DNA of 64,000 bases. Origin: Gallionellaceae bacterium. GTDB lineage: Bacteria > Pseudomonadota > Gammaproteobacteria > Burkholderiales > Gallionellaceae. Shown piece by piece: positions 15,006-22,694 of the stretch. The stretch spans positions 1 to 64,000 of the forward strand of contig JAUQWW010000021.1 of NCBI GenBank assembly GCA_030834965.1. The letters run 5' to 3'. The notes beneath the pieces are model-generated. The model saw only the letters and a list, made by a program, of their open reading frames with translations, had not been told where the DNA came from and searched no databases. A program made the position numbers and the translations under genes. Within the stretch, counting starts at the first letter, position 1, and the number at the start of each line of letters is the position of its first letter.

Positions 15006-16406
15006 ATGCTTATGTATATAAAGAAAATCGAGTATGTGAGCATCGCAAGACTTGCAACGGCGCTTTGCCTGGCGCTGCTTGCAGGTTGTAGATCAATACC
15101 CACGATGGTGCCCGACATGGCGATGCGGCCACCGCATCCTGTGCAGCTCGAAGGTGCGCGTGGCCCCCTGACTGCCAAGCAGAGCAAGGCAGTTCTCGCC
15201 AGGCTTGAAAAAAATGGTGAAGATACCAATATCTTCGACAGGCATCTGGCACTGGAAGCGGAGATTGTCGGCACCCCGCTGGTGGTGGGTAACAAAGTGG
15301 AACTGCTGGTCGATGGGCCGATAACTTACAACTCCATGTTCGTCGCCATCGAGAATGCGAAGGACCATATCAATATGGAGACCTACATCATCGAAGATGA
15401 TGAGATCGGGCAGCATTTCGCTGAGCTATTAATCGGCAAGCAGCGCAGCGGTGTGCAGGTAAACCTTATTTACGATAGCGTGGGCTCAATCAGCACGCCC
15501 AGAGAGTTTTTCAAGCCGCTGAAAGAAAGCGGTGTGAATGTTCTGGAATTCAATCCGATCAACCCGCTCAATGCGCGCAAAGACTGGCAAGTCAACCGGC
15601 GCGATCACCGCAAGCTGTTGATCGTGGATGGGCAGGTCGCCTTTGTTGGCGGCATCAATATCAGCAGCGTTTACTCCAGCGGGTCATTCGGAAGATCCAG
15701 ATCGGCCACAGACAATTCGCCATGGCGTGATACCCATTTGCGTATGGCGGGACCCGTTGTCAGCGAATTCCAGAAACTGTTCATGGCGACATGGGGCGAG
15801 CAGAAAGGCGAGCCATTGGCATCCAGAGATTATTTCCCCGAGCCTGCCAGGATGGGCAATGAAGTCGTGCGTGCCATCGGCAGTTCGCCCGAGGAGCCTT
15901 ACAGCCAGATCTATGCAACCTTGCTCTCTGCCATCAATAGTGCGGAAACCCAGGTTCTTCTGACCAATGCCTATTTTGTCCCTGATCCGCAACTGCTTGC
16001 CGCACTGAAGGAGGCAGTTCAGCGCGGAGTAGACGTGAGGTTGTTGTTACCCGGAAAAACAGATTCGGCATTGGTGTTTTATGCATCGCGCTCTTATTAC
16101 GATGAGCTGCTGAGCGCAGGCATAAAAATTTATGAGCGGCAAGACGCATTGCTGCACGCCAAGACCGCGCTCATAGACGGTGTGTGGTCAACCGTAGGCT
16201 CAACCAATCTCGACTGGCGCAGTTTCCTCAGCAACCAGGAAATCAATGCAGTCATGCTGGGGCAGGATTTCGGCGCGCAAATGCAGGTCCTGTTCGAGCA
16301 AGACCTGCACTCGTCCCAGCTCGTTACGCTTGAAGCATGGAGAAAACGTTCATTCGGCGCCCGCATCAAGGAAAAGGCGGCGCGTTTGTGGGCGCGCTGG
16401 TTATGA
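15006..16406 (+). CDS. Phospholipase D-family cardiolipin synthase-like lipoprotein
   Basis: The 466-residue protein starts with a lipoprotein signal (LLAGC at about residues 24-28) and has two PLD half-sites: HRKLLIVDG with H201 and HAKTALIDG with H384, both complete HKD motifs. The overall layout matches ClsA/ClsB-type cardiolipin synthases, which join two phospholipids. The lipobox is unlike ClsA, which has membrane helices, so it may act from the periplasmic face. AGGAGAGG precedes the ATG. It is translationally coupled to the next gene by an ATGATGA overlap. Confidence 0.9.
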   Translation: MLMYIKKIEYVSIARLATALCLALLAGCRSIPTMVPDMAMRPPHPVQLEGARGPLTAKQSKAVLARLEKNGEDTNIFDRHLALEAEIVGTPLVVGNKVELLVDGPITYNSMFVAIENAKDHINMETYIIEDDEIGQHFAELLIGKQRSGVQVNLIYDSVGSISTPREFFKPLKESGVNVLEFNPINPLNARKDWQVNRRDHRKLLIVDGQVAFVGGINISSVYSSGSFGRSRSATDNSPWRDTHLRMAGPVVSEFQKLFMATWGEQKGEPLASRDYFPEPARMGNEVVRAIGSSPEEPYSQIYATLLSAINSAETQVLLTNAYFVPDPQLLAALKEAVQRGVDVRLLLPGKTDSALVFYASRSYYDELLSAGIKIYERQDALLHAKTALIDGVWSTVGSTNLDWRSFLSNQEINAVMLGQDFGAQMQVLFEQDLHSSQLVTLEAWRKRSFGARIKEKAARLWARWL

Positions 16407-17323
16407 TGAGTACTAGCCAGTCATTCAAGGCAAGGTTGTTGCGATGGATGCCAGTTATTGTGCTTATCTGCGCAGTATGGTTATCAACCGGAAAGTCTTT
16501 TGCCGCCGACCCGCAGGTGTCTGCGGCACCCCTACGCGCCAAGTACACGGAATTAAACAAGCACCTGCTCAACAATCAATTTCAACGCGCGCTCTATCTT
16601 GATTCTGCGGAATCCTCGACCGATCTGAAGGGAGAAATCTATGCCGTGGTCGATTACCCGTTTGCCACCGTCAACGACGCGCTCAACAACCCGGCGCATT
16701 GGTGTGATGTGCTGATACTGCACATTAATATCAAATACTGTCACACTTCAAGCAATCAGTCCGGGACTGTCCTCACGGTGAGCCTCGGCAGGAAACACGA
16801 TCAGCCGCTGGAGGATGCCTATCGTGCAGAGTTCAACTATCGTGGCGTAATCACGACGCCAGATTATTTCGCAGTGGAACTCAATGCCGAAAGCGGCCCC
16901 TTGAGCACCCATGACTACCGCATCTGGATTGAAGCCACATCGGTCAATGACGGGCGCACCTTTCTGCATTTCACCTATGCCTATGCCTTTGGTTTGACTG
17001 GCCGCCTTGCCATGCAAGCCTATCTGGCAACAATCGGCAGGGATAAGGTCGGGTTTACCGTAACGGATAAACTGCCCAACGGCCAGCCCAGCTATATTCA
17101 GGGAGTACGCGGAGTGGTGGAACGCAATACCATGCGCTATTACCTGGCTATCGATGCCTATCTTGCCGCATTGACCGCACCACCCAAGGATCAGTTAGAG
17201 AAACGCTTGCGACATTGGCATAACGCCACTGAGCAGTATGCCCGCCAGCTGCATGAAGTAGAGCGGGGTGATTATCTTGAAATGAAACGCAGGGAATATC
17301 AGCGTCAGCAGGTAGCACAGTAG
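16403..17323 (+). CDS. Exported protein coupled to the PLD gene, unknown function
   Basis: The start at 16403 overlaps the TGA of the PLD gene. The 306-residue protein has a signal peptide with cleavage near KSFAAD, a Cys pair (WCDVLILHINIKYC) and several beta strands (YDYPFATVNDALN-like start, TTPDYFAVELNAESGPLSTH, then FLHFTYAYAFGLTGRLAMQ). No family is recognised. Coupling to a phospholipase D-family lipoprotein suggests that it binds or senses lipid or helps that enzyme in the periplasm. Confidence 0.8.
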   Translation: MMSTSQSFKARLLRWMPVIVLICAVWLSTGKSFAADPQVSAAPLRAKYTELNKHLLNNQFQRALYLDSAESSTDLKGEIYAVVDYPFATVNDALNNPAHWCDVLILHINIKYCHTSSNQSGTVLTVSLGRKHDQPLEDAYRAEFNYRGVITTPDYFAVELNAESGPLSTHDYRIWIEATSVNDGRTFLHFTYAYAFGLTGRLAMQAYLATIGRDKVGFTVTDKLPNGQPSYIQGVRGVVERNTMRYYLAIDAYLAALTAPPKDQLEKRLRHWHNATEQYARQLHEVERGDYLEMKRREYQRQQVAQ

Positions 17324-17404
17324 GTTGCGTAAACTTCTCAGCTGTTGCTTGCACCTTGTGTTTCGCTTCCCGCAACCCCCGTCGCACACTGTCCGTTAGC
17401 CATA

Positions 17405-17420
17405 TGTACGCCAACGCACA
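17405..17420. promoter_or_regulatory. Palindromic operator copy 8
   Basis: TGTACGCCAACGCACA has one arm mismatch and the standard TA/GA flanks. It lies about 50 bp upstream of the glycine-zipper lipoprotein. Confidence 0.75.
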
Positions 17421-17469
17421 GACGGCATTCTGATTTTTATCTAACCTTGGAATACCTTCAGGAGATTTT

Positions 17470-17913
17470 ATGAAAACACCCAAAATAGTGATCGCAACAT
17501 TTCTTGCTGTGGCAGCCCTGATGAGCGGTTGCTCGAATACCGGTTCCACCACCGCATCGTCTTCGGGTACTGCTTATGGCGTGGTTGAAGCGATCGACAT
17601 GACAAGTGGGAGCAGCGGCGGGATGGGCGGCTCCGGTATAGGCGCTGGCGCCGTTATCGGCGGTGTCGTGGGCGGAGTACTCGGACATCAGGTTGGTGGT
17701 GGCAAGGGCCAGGATATTGCGACCGTGGCCGGTGTGGTGGGGGGTGCCGTGGCGGGCCACCAGATCGAAAAGAGCAGGACGCAGCAAAATACATACCGTG
17801 TACGTGTGCGACTTGACAACGGAGGGTCACAAACCGTGACTCAGCAAAGCATTTCCGACTTGCGCGTCGGAGACCGTGTCCGTATCGATAACGACCGCGT
17901 GACTCGCTACTGA
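17470..17913 (+). CDS. Glycine-zipper 2TM lipoprotein (SlyB-like)
   Basis: The 147-residue precursor has a lipobox (ALMSGC), a Ser/Thr-rich linker and a 2TM glycine zipper (GAGAVIGGVVGGVLGHQVGG, GVVGGAVAGHQIE), then a beta-rich tail ending GDRVRIDNDRVTRY, as in SlyB/Pcp-like envelope lipoproteins. It is a paralogue of the 5033 gene, sharing the same domain and tail. CAGGAG precedes the ATG. A strong terminator follows. Confidence 0.92.
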   Translation: MKTPKIVIATFLAVAALMSGCSNTGSTTASSSGTAYGVVEAIDMTSGSSGGMGGSGIGAGAVIGGVVGGVLGHQVGGGKGQDIATVAGVVGGAVAGHQIEKSRTQQNTYRVRVRLDNGGSQTVTQQSISDLRVGDRVRIDNDRVTRY

Positions 17914-17941
17914 TCAGTAATTTAATTTACTGCAATAACAT

Positions 17942-17978
17942 CGGCCAGCCAGTTAATTTGTGGTTGGCCGTTTTTTTT
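17942..17978 (+). terminator. Rho-independent terminator
   Basis: A GC-rich stem (CGGCCAGCCA pairing with TGGTTGGCCG) closes over a short AT loop and is followed by eight Ts. It ends the glycine-zipper lipoprotein transcript. Confidence 0.9.
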
Positions 17979-18056
17979 GGGGGCGTGGATTGAGCTCAGT
18001 TGCACTATCCGCGTACCACTCAACGTGGAATTCACAGCCTGGGGTCTGCGGATTTA

Positions 18057-18072
18057 TGTGCGGTACCACACA
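18057..18072. promoter_or_regulatory. Palindromic operator copy 9 (GGTACC core)
   Basis: TGTGCGGTACCACACA keeps TGTG/CACA ends and the TA/GA flanks but has a changed core with one arm mismatch. It is about 121 bp upstream of the BON gene. Confidence 0.65.
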
Positions 18073-18193
18073 GACGGTACCCGAATTCAGGGTCAGAATT
18101 GTCTTGCCTGGATGTGTGTATTTGCAGGAATAGCCTCTCGATCGCAAGCAGTGCCGAGAGCTTTGTTTTCAAATTATTCTGGAGAATTTAATC

Positions 18194-18505
18194 ATGAAAC
18201 AACTCAAGTATTTTTCTACATTTTTCCTGACTCTTATGTTGGTGTCATTCCTCGGTTGCGCGTCTACGGGGAAGCAGGAAGGGACAGGCGAGTATATCGA
18301 CGATAGCGTCATCACCACCAAGGTCAAGGCTGCCATATTCAATGAGCCTTCCTTGAAATCGACCGAGATCAACGTCGAGACGTTCAAGGGCGTCGTTCAA
18401 CTGAGCGGCTTCGTCAGTTCCGCTATGGATAAAAACAAAGCGGTTGAAGTTGCACGCAGCATCAAGGGAGTGACGTCCGTCAAGGATGACATGCGGATCA
18501 AATGA
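18194..18505 (+). CDS. BON-domain lipoprotein
   Basis: The 103-residue precursor has a lipobox (VSFLGC) and a single BON domain (DDSVITTKVKAAIFNEP... to ...GVTSVKDDMRIK), making it a shorter paralogue of the 12148 gene without its amphipathic repeat. It should sit on the periplasmic side of the envelope and bind phospholipid. CTGGAG precedes the ATG. Operator copy 9 lies upstream and a bulged hairpin follows. Confidence 0.92.
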   Translation: MKQLKYFSTFFLTLMLVSFLGCASTGKQEGTGEYIDDSVITTKVKAAIFNEPSLKSTEINVETFKGVVQLSGFVSSAMDKNKAVEVARSIKGVTSVKDDMRIK

Positions 18506-18569
18506 GGTAGTGTTGGCAGATAAGGCTGCAACTCATGCGTGATCATGAGACGAGCACCGAAATGAGGAA

Positions 18570-18599
18570 GGGGGATGTAATTCTTGTTGCATCTCCCCC
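18570..18599 (+). terminator. Bulged hairpin terminator
   Basis: GGGGGATGTAA pairs with TTGCATCTCCCCC around a short loop, with a two-base bulge, followed by ATTTAT. It is the likely end of the BON transcript. Confidence 0.55.
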
Positions 18600-18637
18600 A
18601 TTTATCGATGTCGAAATTATTTATTCCTGAGGCTGTC

Positions 18638-18738
18638 ATGAGCAAAAATCTCTATTGACCGATGCACAGACTTTGCGCAAACAAGCACGCAAGAATATCG
18701 ACGAAGGCGCCGTTACATCCGGCTATGCCGCAGGACGC
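18638..18738 (+). pseudogene. Remnant of a bacterioferritin-like gene (N-terminal fragment)
   Basis: An ATG opens MSKN, then a one-base frame change gives LLTDAQTLRKQARKNIDEGA and VTSGYAAGR. This closely resembles the N-terminus of beta-proteobacterial ferritin-like/bacterioferritin-domain proteins (L-R-x-x-A-R-x-x-I-x-E-G-A-V-T-x-G-Y). The rest of the gene, including the iron-binding helices, is gone. The assignment rests on my memory of the family motif. Confidence 0.55.
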
Positions 18739-18996
18739 CTAAAATGTGGCGATCCGGGATATCGTAAGCACCGCTCGCCTCTATAGCATTGACCCTGCAG
18801 CGCGCAAGCAATTGGCCGCCACAGTTGTCAGTGACTGCCCATCCCTTCACCCTTCATGTTTCACAGAACGTCCCTGGCAGTATCCGGATAGGGATATTCC
18901 TTATTTTTCAATCCAGGTGCGTCAATCCCCGGGGGCAAGTCGTGTATGCTGTTCGATGATGATCATGCCACTTAAGCGATCAATCGGAGACCGTAA

Positions 18997-19785
18997 TTGA
19001 CTATCCCGCACAGCCCCAATCAAAACTATCTTCTTGCCGCCCTGCCCGAGGCTGAATTCGAGCGCATCGTCCCCAATCTGGAGTTGGTCGCGATGCCGCT
19101 GGGCGAAGTTCTTTATGAATCCGGCGGGCAGTTGCAGCACGTCTATTTTCCGACGACTGCCATCGTGTCCCTGCACTACGTGACGGAAAACGGCGCATCC
19201 TCTGAAATCGCGGGGGTGGGCAATGAGGGCGCACTGGGCATTTCGCTTTTCATGGGCGGGAACACCACCCCTAGCCGGGCCGTCGTGCAGACCGCGGGCC
19301 ACGGTTACCGTATGAAATCGCGGTTGCTGATGCAGGAATTCAATCGCTCCGGAGGGCGCCGTGCCGGGATGTTGCAACAAGTGCTGCTGCGCTACACCCA
19401 GGCGTTGATTACACAGATATCCCAAACGGCGATATGTAATCGCCACCATTCGGTGGAGCAGCAACTATGCCGCTGGCTGTTGCTGACCCTCGACCGCTTG
19501 CCCTCGAATGAGTTGATCATGACCCAGGAACTGATTGCCAGCATGCTCGGCGTGCGGCGCGAAGGCATCACCGAGGCCGCCGGGAAATTGCAGCAAGCGG
19601 GAGTCATTCGCTACCGCCGTGGCCACATCACCGTGCTTGACCGGTCGGGCCTGGAGTCCCGCGTATGTGAATGCTATACGGTGGTCAAACAAGAATATGA
19701 TCGTTTGCTGCACGATGTATGCAAAGGCCAGGAAATTCCCTTTGTCGGCCACACTCTGCAAAAACCTCCGGTTTATGTGCGTTAA
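18997..19785 (+). CDS. Crp/Fnr family transcriptional regulator 2
   Basis: A TTG start at 18997 with CGGAGA upstream gives 262 residues. The protein has the sensor barrel (HVYFPTTAIVSLHYV, AGVGNEGALGISLFMG), a dimer helix and a winged helix at about 175-215 with recognition helix GVRREGITEAAGKLQ, a paralogue of the 13989 gene. It has no FNR-type Fe-S cysteines. Its last codons and stop overlap operator copy 10. It and regulator 1 are the obvious candidates to read the palindromes of this island. Confidence 0.92.
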   Translation: MTIPHSPNQNYLLAALPEAEFERIVPNLELVAMPLGEVLYESGGQLQHVYFPTTAIVSLHYVTENGASSEIAGVGNEGALGISLFMGGNTTPSRAVVQTAGHGYRMKSRLLMQEFNRSGGRRAGMLQQVLLRYTQALITQISQTAICNRHHSVEQQLCRWLLLTLDRLPSNELIMTQELIASMLGVRREGITEAAGKLQQAGVIRYRRGHITVLDRSGLESRVCECYTVVKQEYDRLLHDVCKGQEIPFVGHTLQKPPVYVR

Positions 19786-19791
19786 CGCACG
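19776..19791. promoter_or_regulatory. Palindromic operator copy 10 (overlaps a stop codon)
   Basis: TGTGCGTTAACGCACG matches the family except for the last base. It overlaps the final codons and TAA of Crp/Fnr gene 2 and lies about 190 bp before the hybrid histidine kinase gene. Confidence 0.65.
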
Positions 19792-19980
19792 GAGAGCGGC
19801 GGGTTTCATTGTTATAGTAATCTGACTGTTCATAATTCATCCTCAGACCCACTACCACACGGCGCCTGCAAGCAAAAGCACGCATTCTTTTGCAGATGAG
19901 CGTATAAGTACGTGAGGTGCTGCTTGTACCTTCGGCCTCGCGATCCGCCTGACTCATTCGCGCATTAACAGAGGTCGGCC

Positions 19981-21693
19981 ATGTCCCACAAAATCCGTGA
20001 TTCCGCAAGTTTCAACCCCGCCGCTGGCACGGCGGAAGGCATCACCGAGATCCGGCGCCAGGAGGCCTTGCTTAAAACAGGTGCCTTGCAGAACGCAATT
20101 CTCAATAGCTCCAATTTCTCGATTATTGCCACCGACGAGAAGGGCATCATTCAATTATTCAATATCGGCGCCGAGCGCATGCTGGGCTATATGGCTGCCG
20201 AAGTCGTGAACAAGATCAACCCCAGCGACATTCATGATCCGCAGGAGGTCATGGCGCGCGCGCAAGCTTTGAGCGAGGAACTGGCTACCCCGATTACGCC
20301 GGGCTTCGAGGCGCTGGCCTACAAGGCTTCGCGCGGGATCGAGGACAGCTATGATTTGACCTACATCTGCAAGGACGGCAGCCGCTTTCCAGCGATCGTG
20401 TCGATCACGGCGTTGCGCGATGATTATGATGACATCATCGGCTATCTGCTGATCGGTGCCGACAATTCCGTGCGCAAGCAGATTGAAGTGGAACTGACCA
20501 ACGCCAAGGCAGCGGCAGAAAAAGCCAATCTCGCCAAATCGGATTTCCTTTCCAGCATGAGCCATGAGTTGCGCTCCCCGCTCAATGCGATCCTCGGTTT
20601 TGCCCAATTAATGGAGTCTGGTTCCTCGCTTCCAACACCTACCCAAAGGGCCAGCATCGAACAGATTCTTCAGGCAGGATGGTATCTGCTGGAGTTGATC
20701 AACGAAATCCTCGATCTCGCGTTGATCGAATCCGGCAAGCTGTCGCTGTCGCTGGAACCCATATATCTGCCCGAAGTGCTGCTCGATTGCCAAGCCATGA
20801 TCGAACCGCAGGCACAAAAAAGCGGCATCCATATGAGTTTTCCTCAGAACGATTGCCCTTTCTTTGTCAAAGCCGACCGGACCCGGGTGAAGCAGGTTCT
20901 CATCAATCTGCTTTCCAACGCGATCAAATACAACCGCGCGGGGGGAACGGTCGAAGTGACGTGCAGCACGAACAGAGCGGAGCGCATACGTATCAGCGTG
21001 CAGGATACCGGCGAAGGATTGTCCCCGGAAAAACTCGCACAACTGTTCCAGCCGTTCAATCGCCTCGGACAAGAAGCCAGCGCCGAGGAGGGCACAGGCA
21101 TCGGCCTGGTGGTGAGCAAGCGACTGGTAGAATTGATGGGGGGCGAAATCGGTGCGGAAAGCATCGTCGGGGTGGGCAGTGTGTTCTGGATCGAACTGAA
21201 CCTGGCGGATGCGCTACAACTTGCCGGCAGCACAGACGAGCCGCTTGCGCTGACTCAAACACAGGCTCAGCAAGGCGCAGCGCTGCGCACCCTGCTGTAT
21301 GTTGAGGACAACCGGGCGAACATGCAGCTGGTCGAGCAACTCATTGCGCGTCGCCCCGACATGCGCTTGCTGAGTGCGGAGGATGGCACGCGCGGCATCG
21401 CGCTGGCACGCACCTATCAGCCGGAGGTGATCCTGATGGACATCAATCTGCCTGGCATCAACGGTATCCAGGCGCTGAAAATCCTGCGTGAAGGTCCGGT
21501 AACGGCGCACATCCCGGTGATTGCCATCAGTGCCAATGCCATGCCACGGGATATCGAGAAAGGTCTGGCGGCAGGATTCTTTCGCTATCTCACCAAGCCG
21601 ATCAAGGTCAACGAGTTCATGGAGGCGCTGGACACGGCGCTGCAGATTGCGGAAACAGGGTCAGACGGCGCACTTAACCCGGTATCCCCGTAA
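19981..21693 (+). CDS. Hybrid sensor histidine kinase (PAS-HisKA-HATPase-REC)
   Basis: The 570-residue cytoplasmic protein has a PAS domain (about 35-165), a coiled linker, the H-box SHELRSPLNAILGFAQLM with phospho-acceptor H195, the N-box INLLSNAIKYN, G-boxes DTGEGLS and GTGIGLVVSK, and a C-terminal receiver with phospho-acceptor D487 (LMDINLPG) and the conserved Lys in YLTKPI. No membrane helix is present, so it senses an internal signal. Its stop overlaps the start of the REC-GGDEF gene by one base, implying a phosphorelay operon. Confidence 0.95.
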   Translation: MSHKIRDSASFNPAAGTAEGITEIRRQEALLKTGALQNAILNSSNFSIIATDEKGIIQLFNIGAERMLGYMAAEVVNKINPSDIHDPQEVMARAQALSEELATPITPGFEALAYKASRGIEDSYDLTYICKDGSRFPAIVSITALRDDYDDIIGYLLIGADNSVRKQIEVELTNAKAAAEKANLAKSDFLSSMSHELRSPLNAILGFAQLMESGSSLPTPTQRASIEQILQAGWYLLELINEILDLALIESGKLSLSLEPIYLPEVLLDCQAMIEPQAQKSGIHMSFPQNDCPFFVKADRTRVKQVLINLLSNAIKYNRAGGTVEVTCSTNRAERIRISVQDTGEGLSPEKLAQLFQPFNRLGQEASAEEGTGIGLVVSKRLVELMGGEIGAESIVGVGSVFWIELNLADALQLAGSTDEPLALTQTQAQQGAALRTLLYVEDNRANMQLVEQLIARRPDMRLLSAEDGTRGIALARTYQPEVILMDINLPGINGIQALKILREGPVTAHIPVIAISANAMPRDIEKGLAAGFFRYLTKPIKVNEFMEALDTALQIAETGSDGALNPVSP

Positions 21694-22679
21694 TGGTGAG
21701 TGCTGCCGATATTCTTGATGCCAATATTCTGATCGTGGATGATCAGGAAGCCAACGTGCAACTGCTGGAGCAATTGCTGCGTGAGGCCGGCTATCGGTGC
21801 ATTACGCCGACGACGGATCCGCAAGCCGTTTGTGCACTGCATCGCGACAACCACTATGACCTGATTCTGCTCGATCTGCAGATGCCCGGCATGGATGGTT
21901 TCCAGGTGATGGAAGGCCTGAAGGAAATCGAAACGGATGGCTACCTTCCCGTACTCGTAATCACCGCGCAACCGGGTCACAAGCTGCGTGCGCTTGCCTC
22001 CGGAGCGAAAGACTTCATCAGCAAACCGTTTGACCTGGTCGAAGTCAAGACGCGCATACACAACATGCTGGAAGTGCGACTGTTGTACAAACAACTCGAG
22101 CATTACAGCCGTGAGATGGAATCCCTGGCACTGCATGACGAGCTGACCGGGCTGCCGAATAGACGTCTTTTGATGGACAGACTTTCGTTGGCCATCGCCC
22201 ATGCGCGCAGAAACAAGCGCACCATGGCGGTGATGTATCTGGATTTGGACGGGTTCAAGCAGATTAATGACACCTTGGGCCACGATGCGGGAGACGCGCT
22301 GTTGAGCCTGGTCGCCGCTCGCCTGGTGGCCGCAGTGCGTCAAGAGGACACGGTGGCGCGCCTGGGTGGCGACGAATTTGTGATCGCGTTGTGGGAATTA
22401 AATCATGCCGACGCTGTGTCCAAACTTGTGTCAAAAGTGATACAGGCCGTATCACAACTCTATATCATTCAAGGTCGCAACGTGAGCATGACTGTCAGCA
22501 TCGGTGTCGCTATTTATCCCTCGCATGGCGAGGATGTGGAGACGCTGTTAAAAAGCGCGGACCTGGCCTTGCATGAGGCAAAGCGCACCGGCAAAAATGA
22601 CTATCGCATCGCAACGCGCACCAACCTGCGTGTAGTTGACGTAGCCTGTCCTCATAGGGCTGAGTCTCTGCTCAATTAA
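21693..22679 (+). CDS. Response regulator with GGDEF output (diguanylate cyclase)
   Basis: The 328-residue protein has a receiver (about 10-125) with phospho-acceptor D61 in LILLDLQMPG, a coiled linker and a GGDEF domain with intact active site (RLGGDEFVIAL, GGDEF at 225-229) and the LTGLPNRR motif. Phosphorylation by the upstream kinase should stimulate c-di-GMP synthesis. The gene starts on the last base of the kinase stop (TAATG). Its receiver is almost identical to that of the next gene. Confidence 0.95.
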   Translation: MVSAADILDANILIVDDQEANVQLLEQLLREAGYRCITPTTDPQAVCALHRDNHYDLILLDLQMPGMDGFQVMEGLKEIETDGYLPVLVITAQPGHKLRALASGAKDFISKPFDLVEVKTRIHNMLEVRLLYKQLEHYSREMESLALHDELTGLPNRRLLMDRLSLAIAHARRNKRTMAVMYLDLDGFKQINDTLGHDAGDALLSLVAARLVAAVRQEDTVARLGGDEFVIALWELNHADAVSKLVSKVIQAVSQLYIIQGRNVSMTVSIGVAIYPSHGEDVETLLKSADLALHEAKRTGKNDYRIATRTNLRVVDVACPHRAESLLN

Positions 22680-22694
22680 AAGAAAGCGAATAGT

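Larger units (their letters stand above)
18506..18996. other. Intergenic stretch with hairpin and gene remnant
   Basis: The 491 bp contain a G/C hairpin that probably ends the BON transcript, then a frameshifted ferritin-like gene remnant and an adjacent decayed coding trace around 18745-18835 (VAIRDIVSTARLYSIDPAARKQLA) that I could not assign. Confidence 0.6.

Noticed and set aside
18745-18835. Reading VAIRDIVSTARLYSIDPAARKQLA as a second gene
   Set aside because: It looks like decayed coding sequence, but I could not assign it and no start or stop structure supports a gene.
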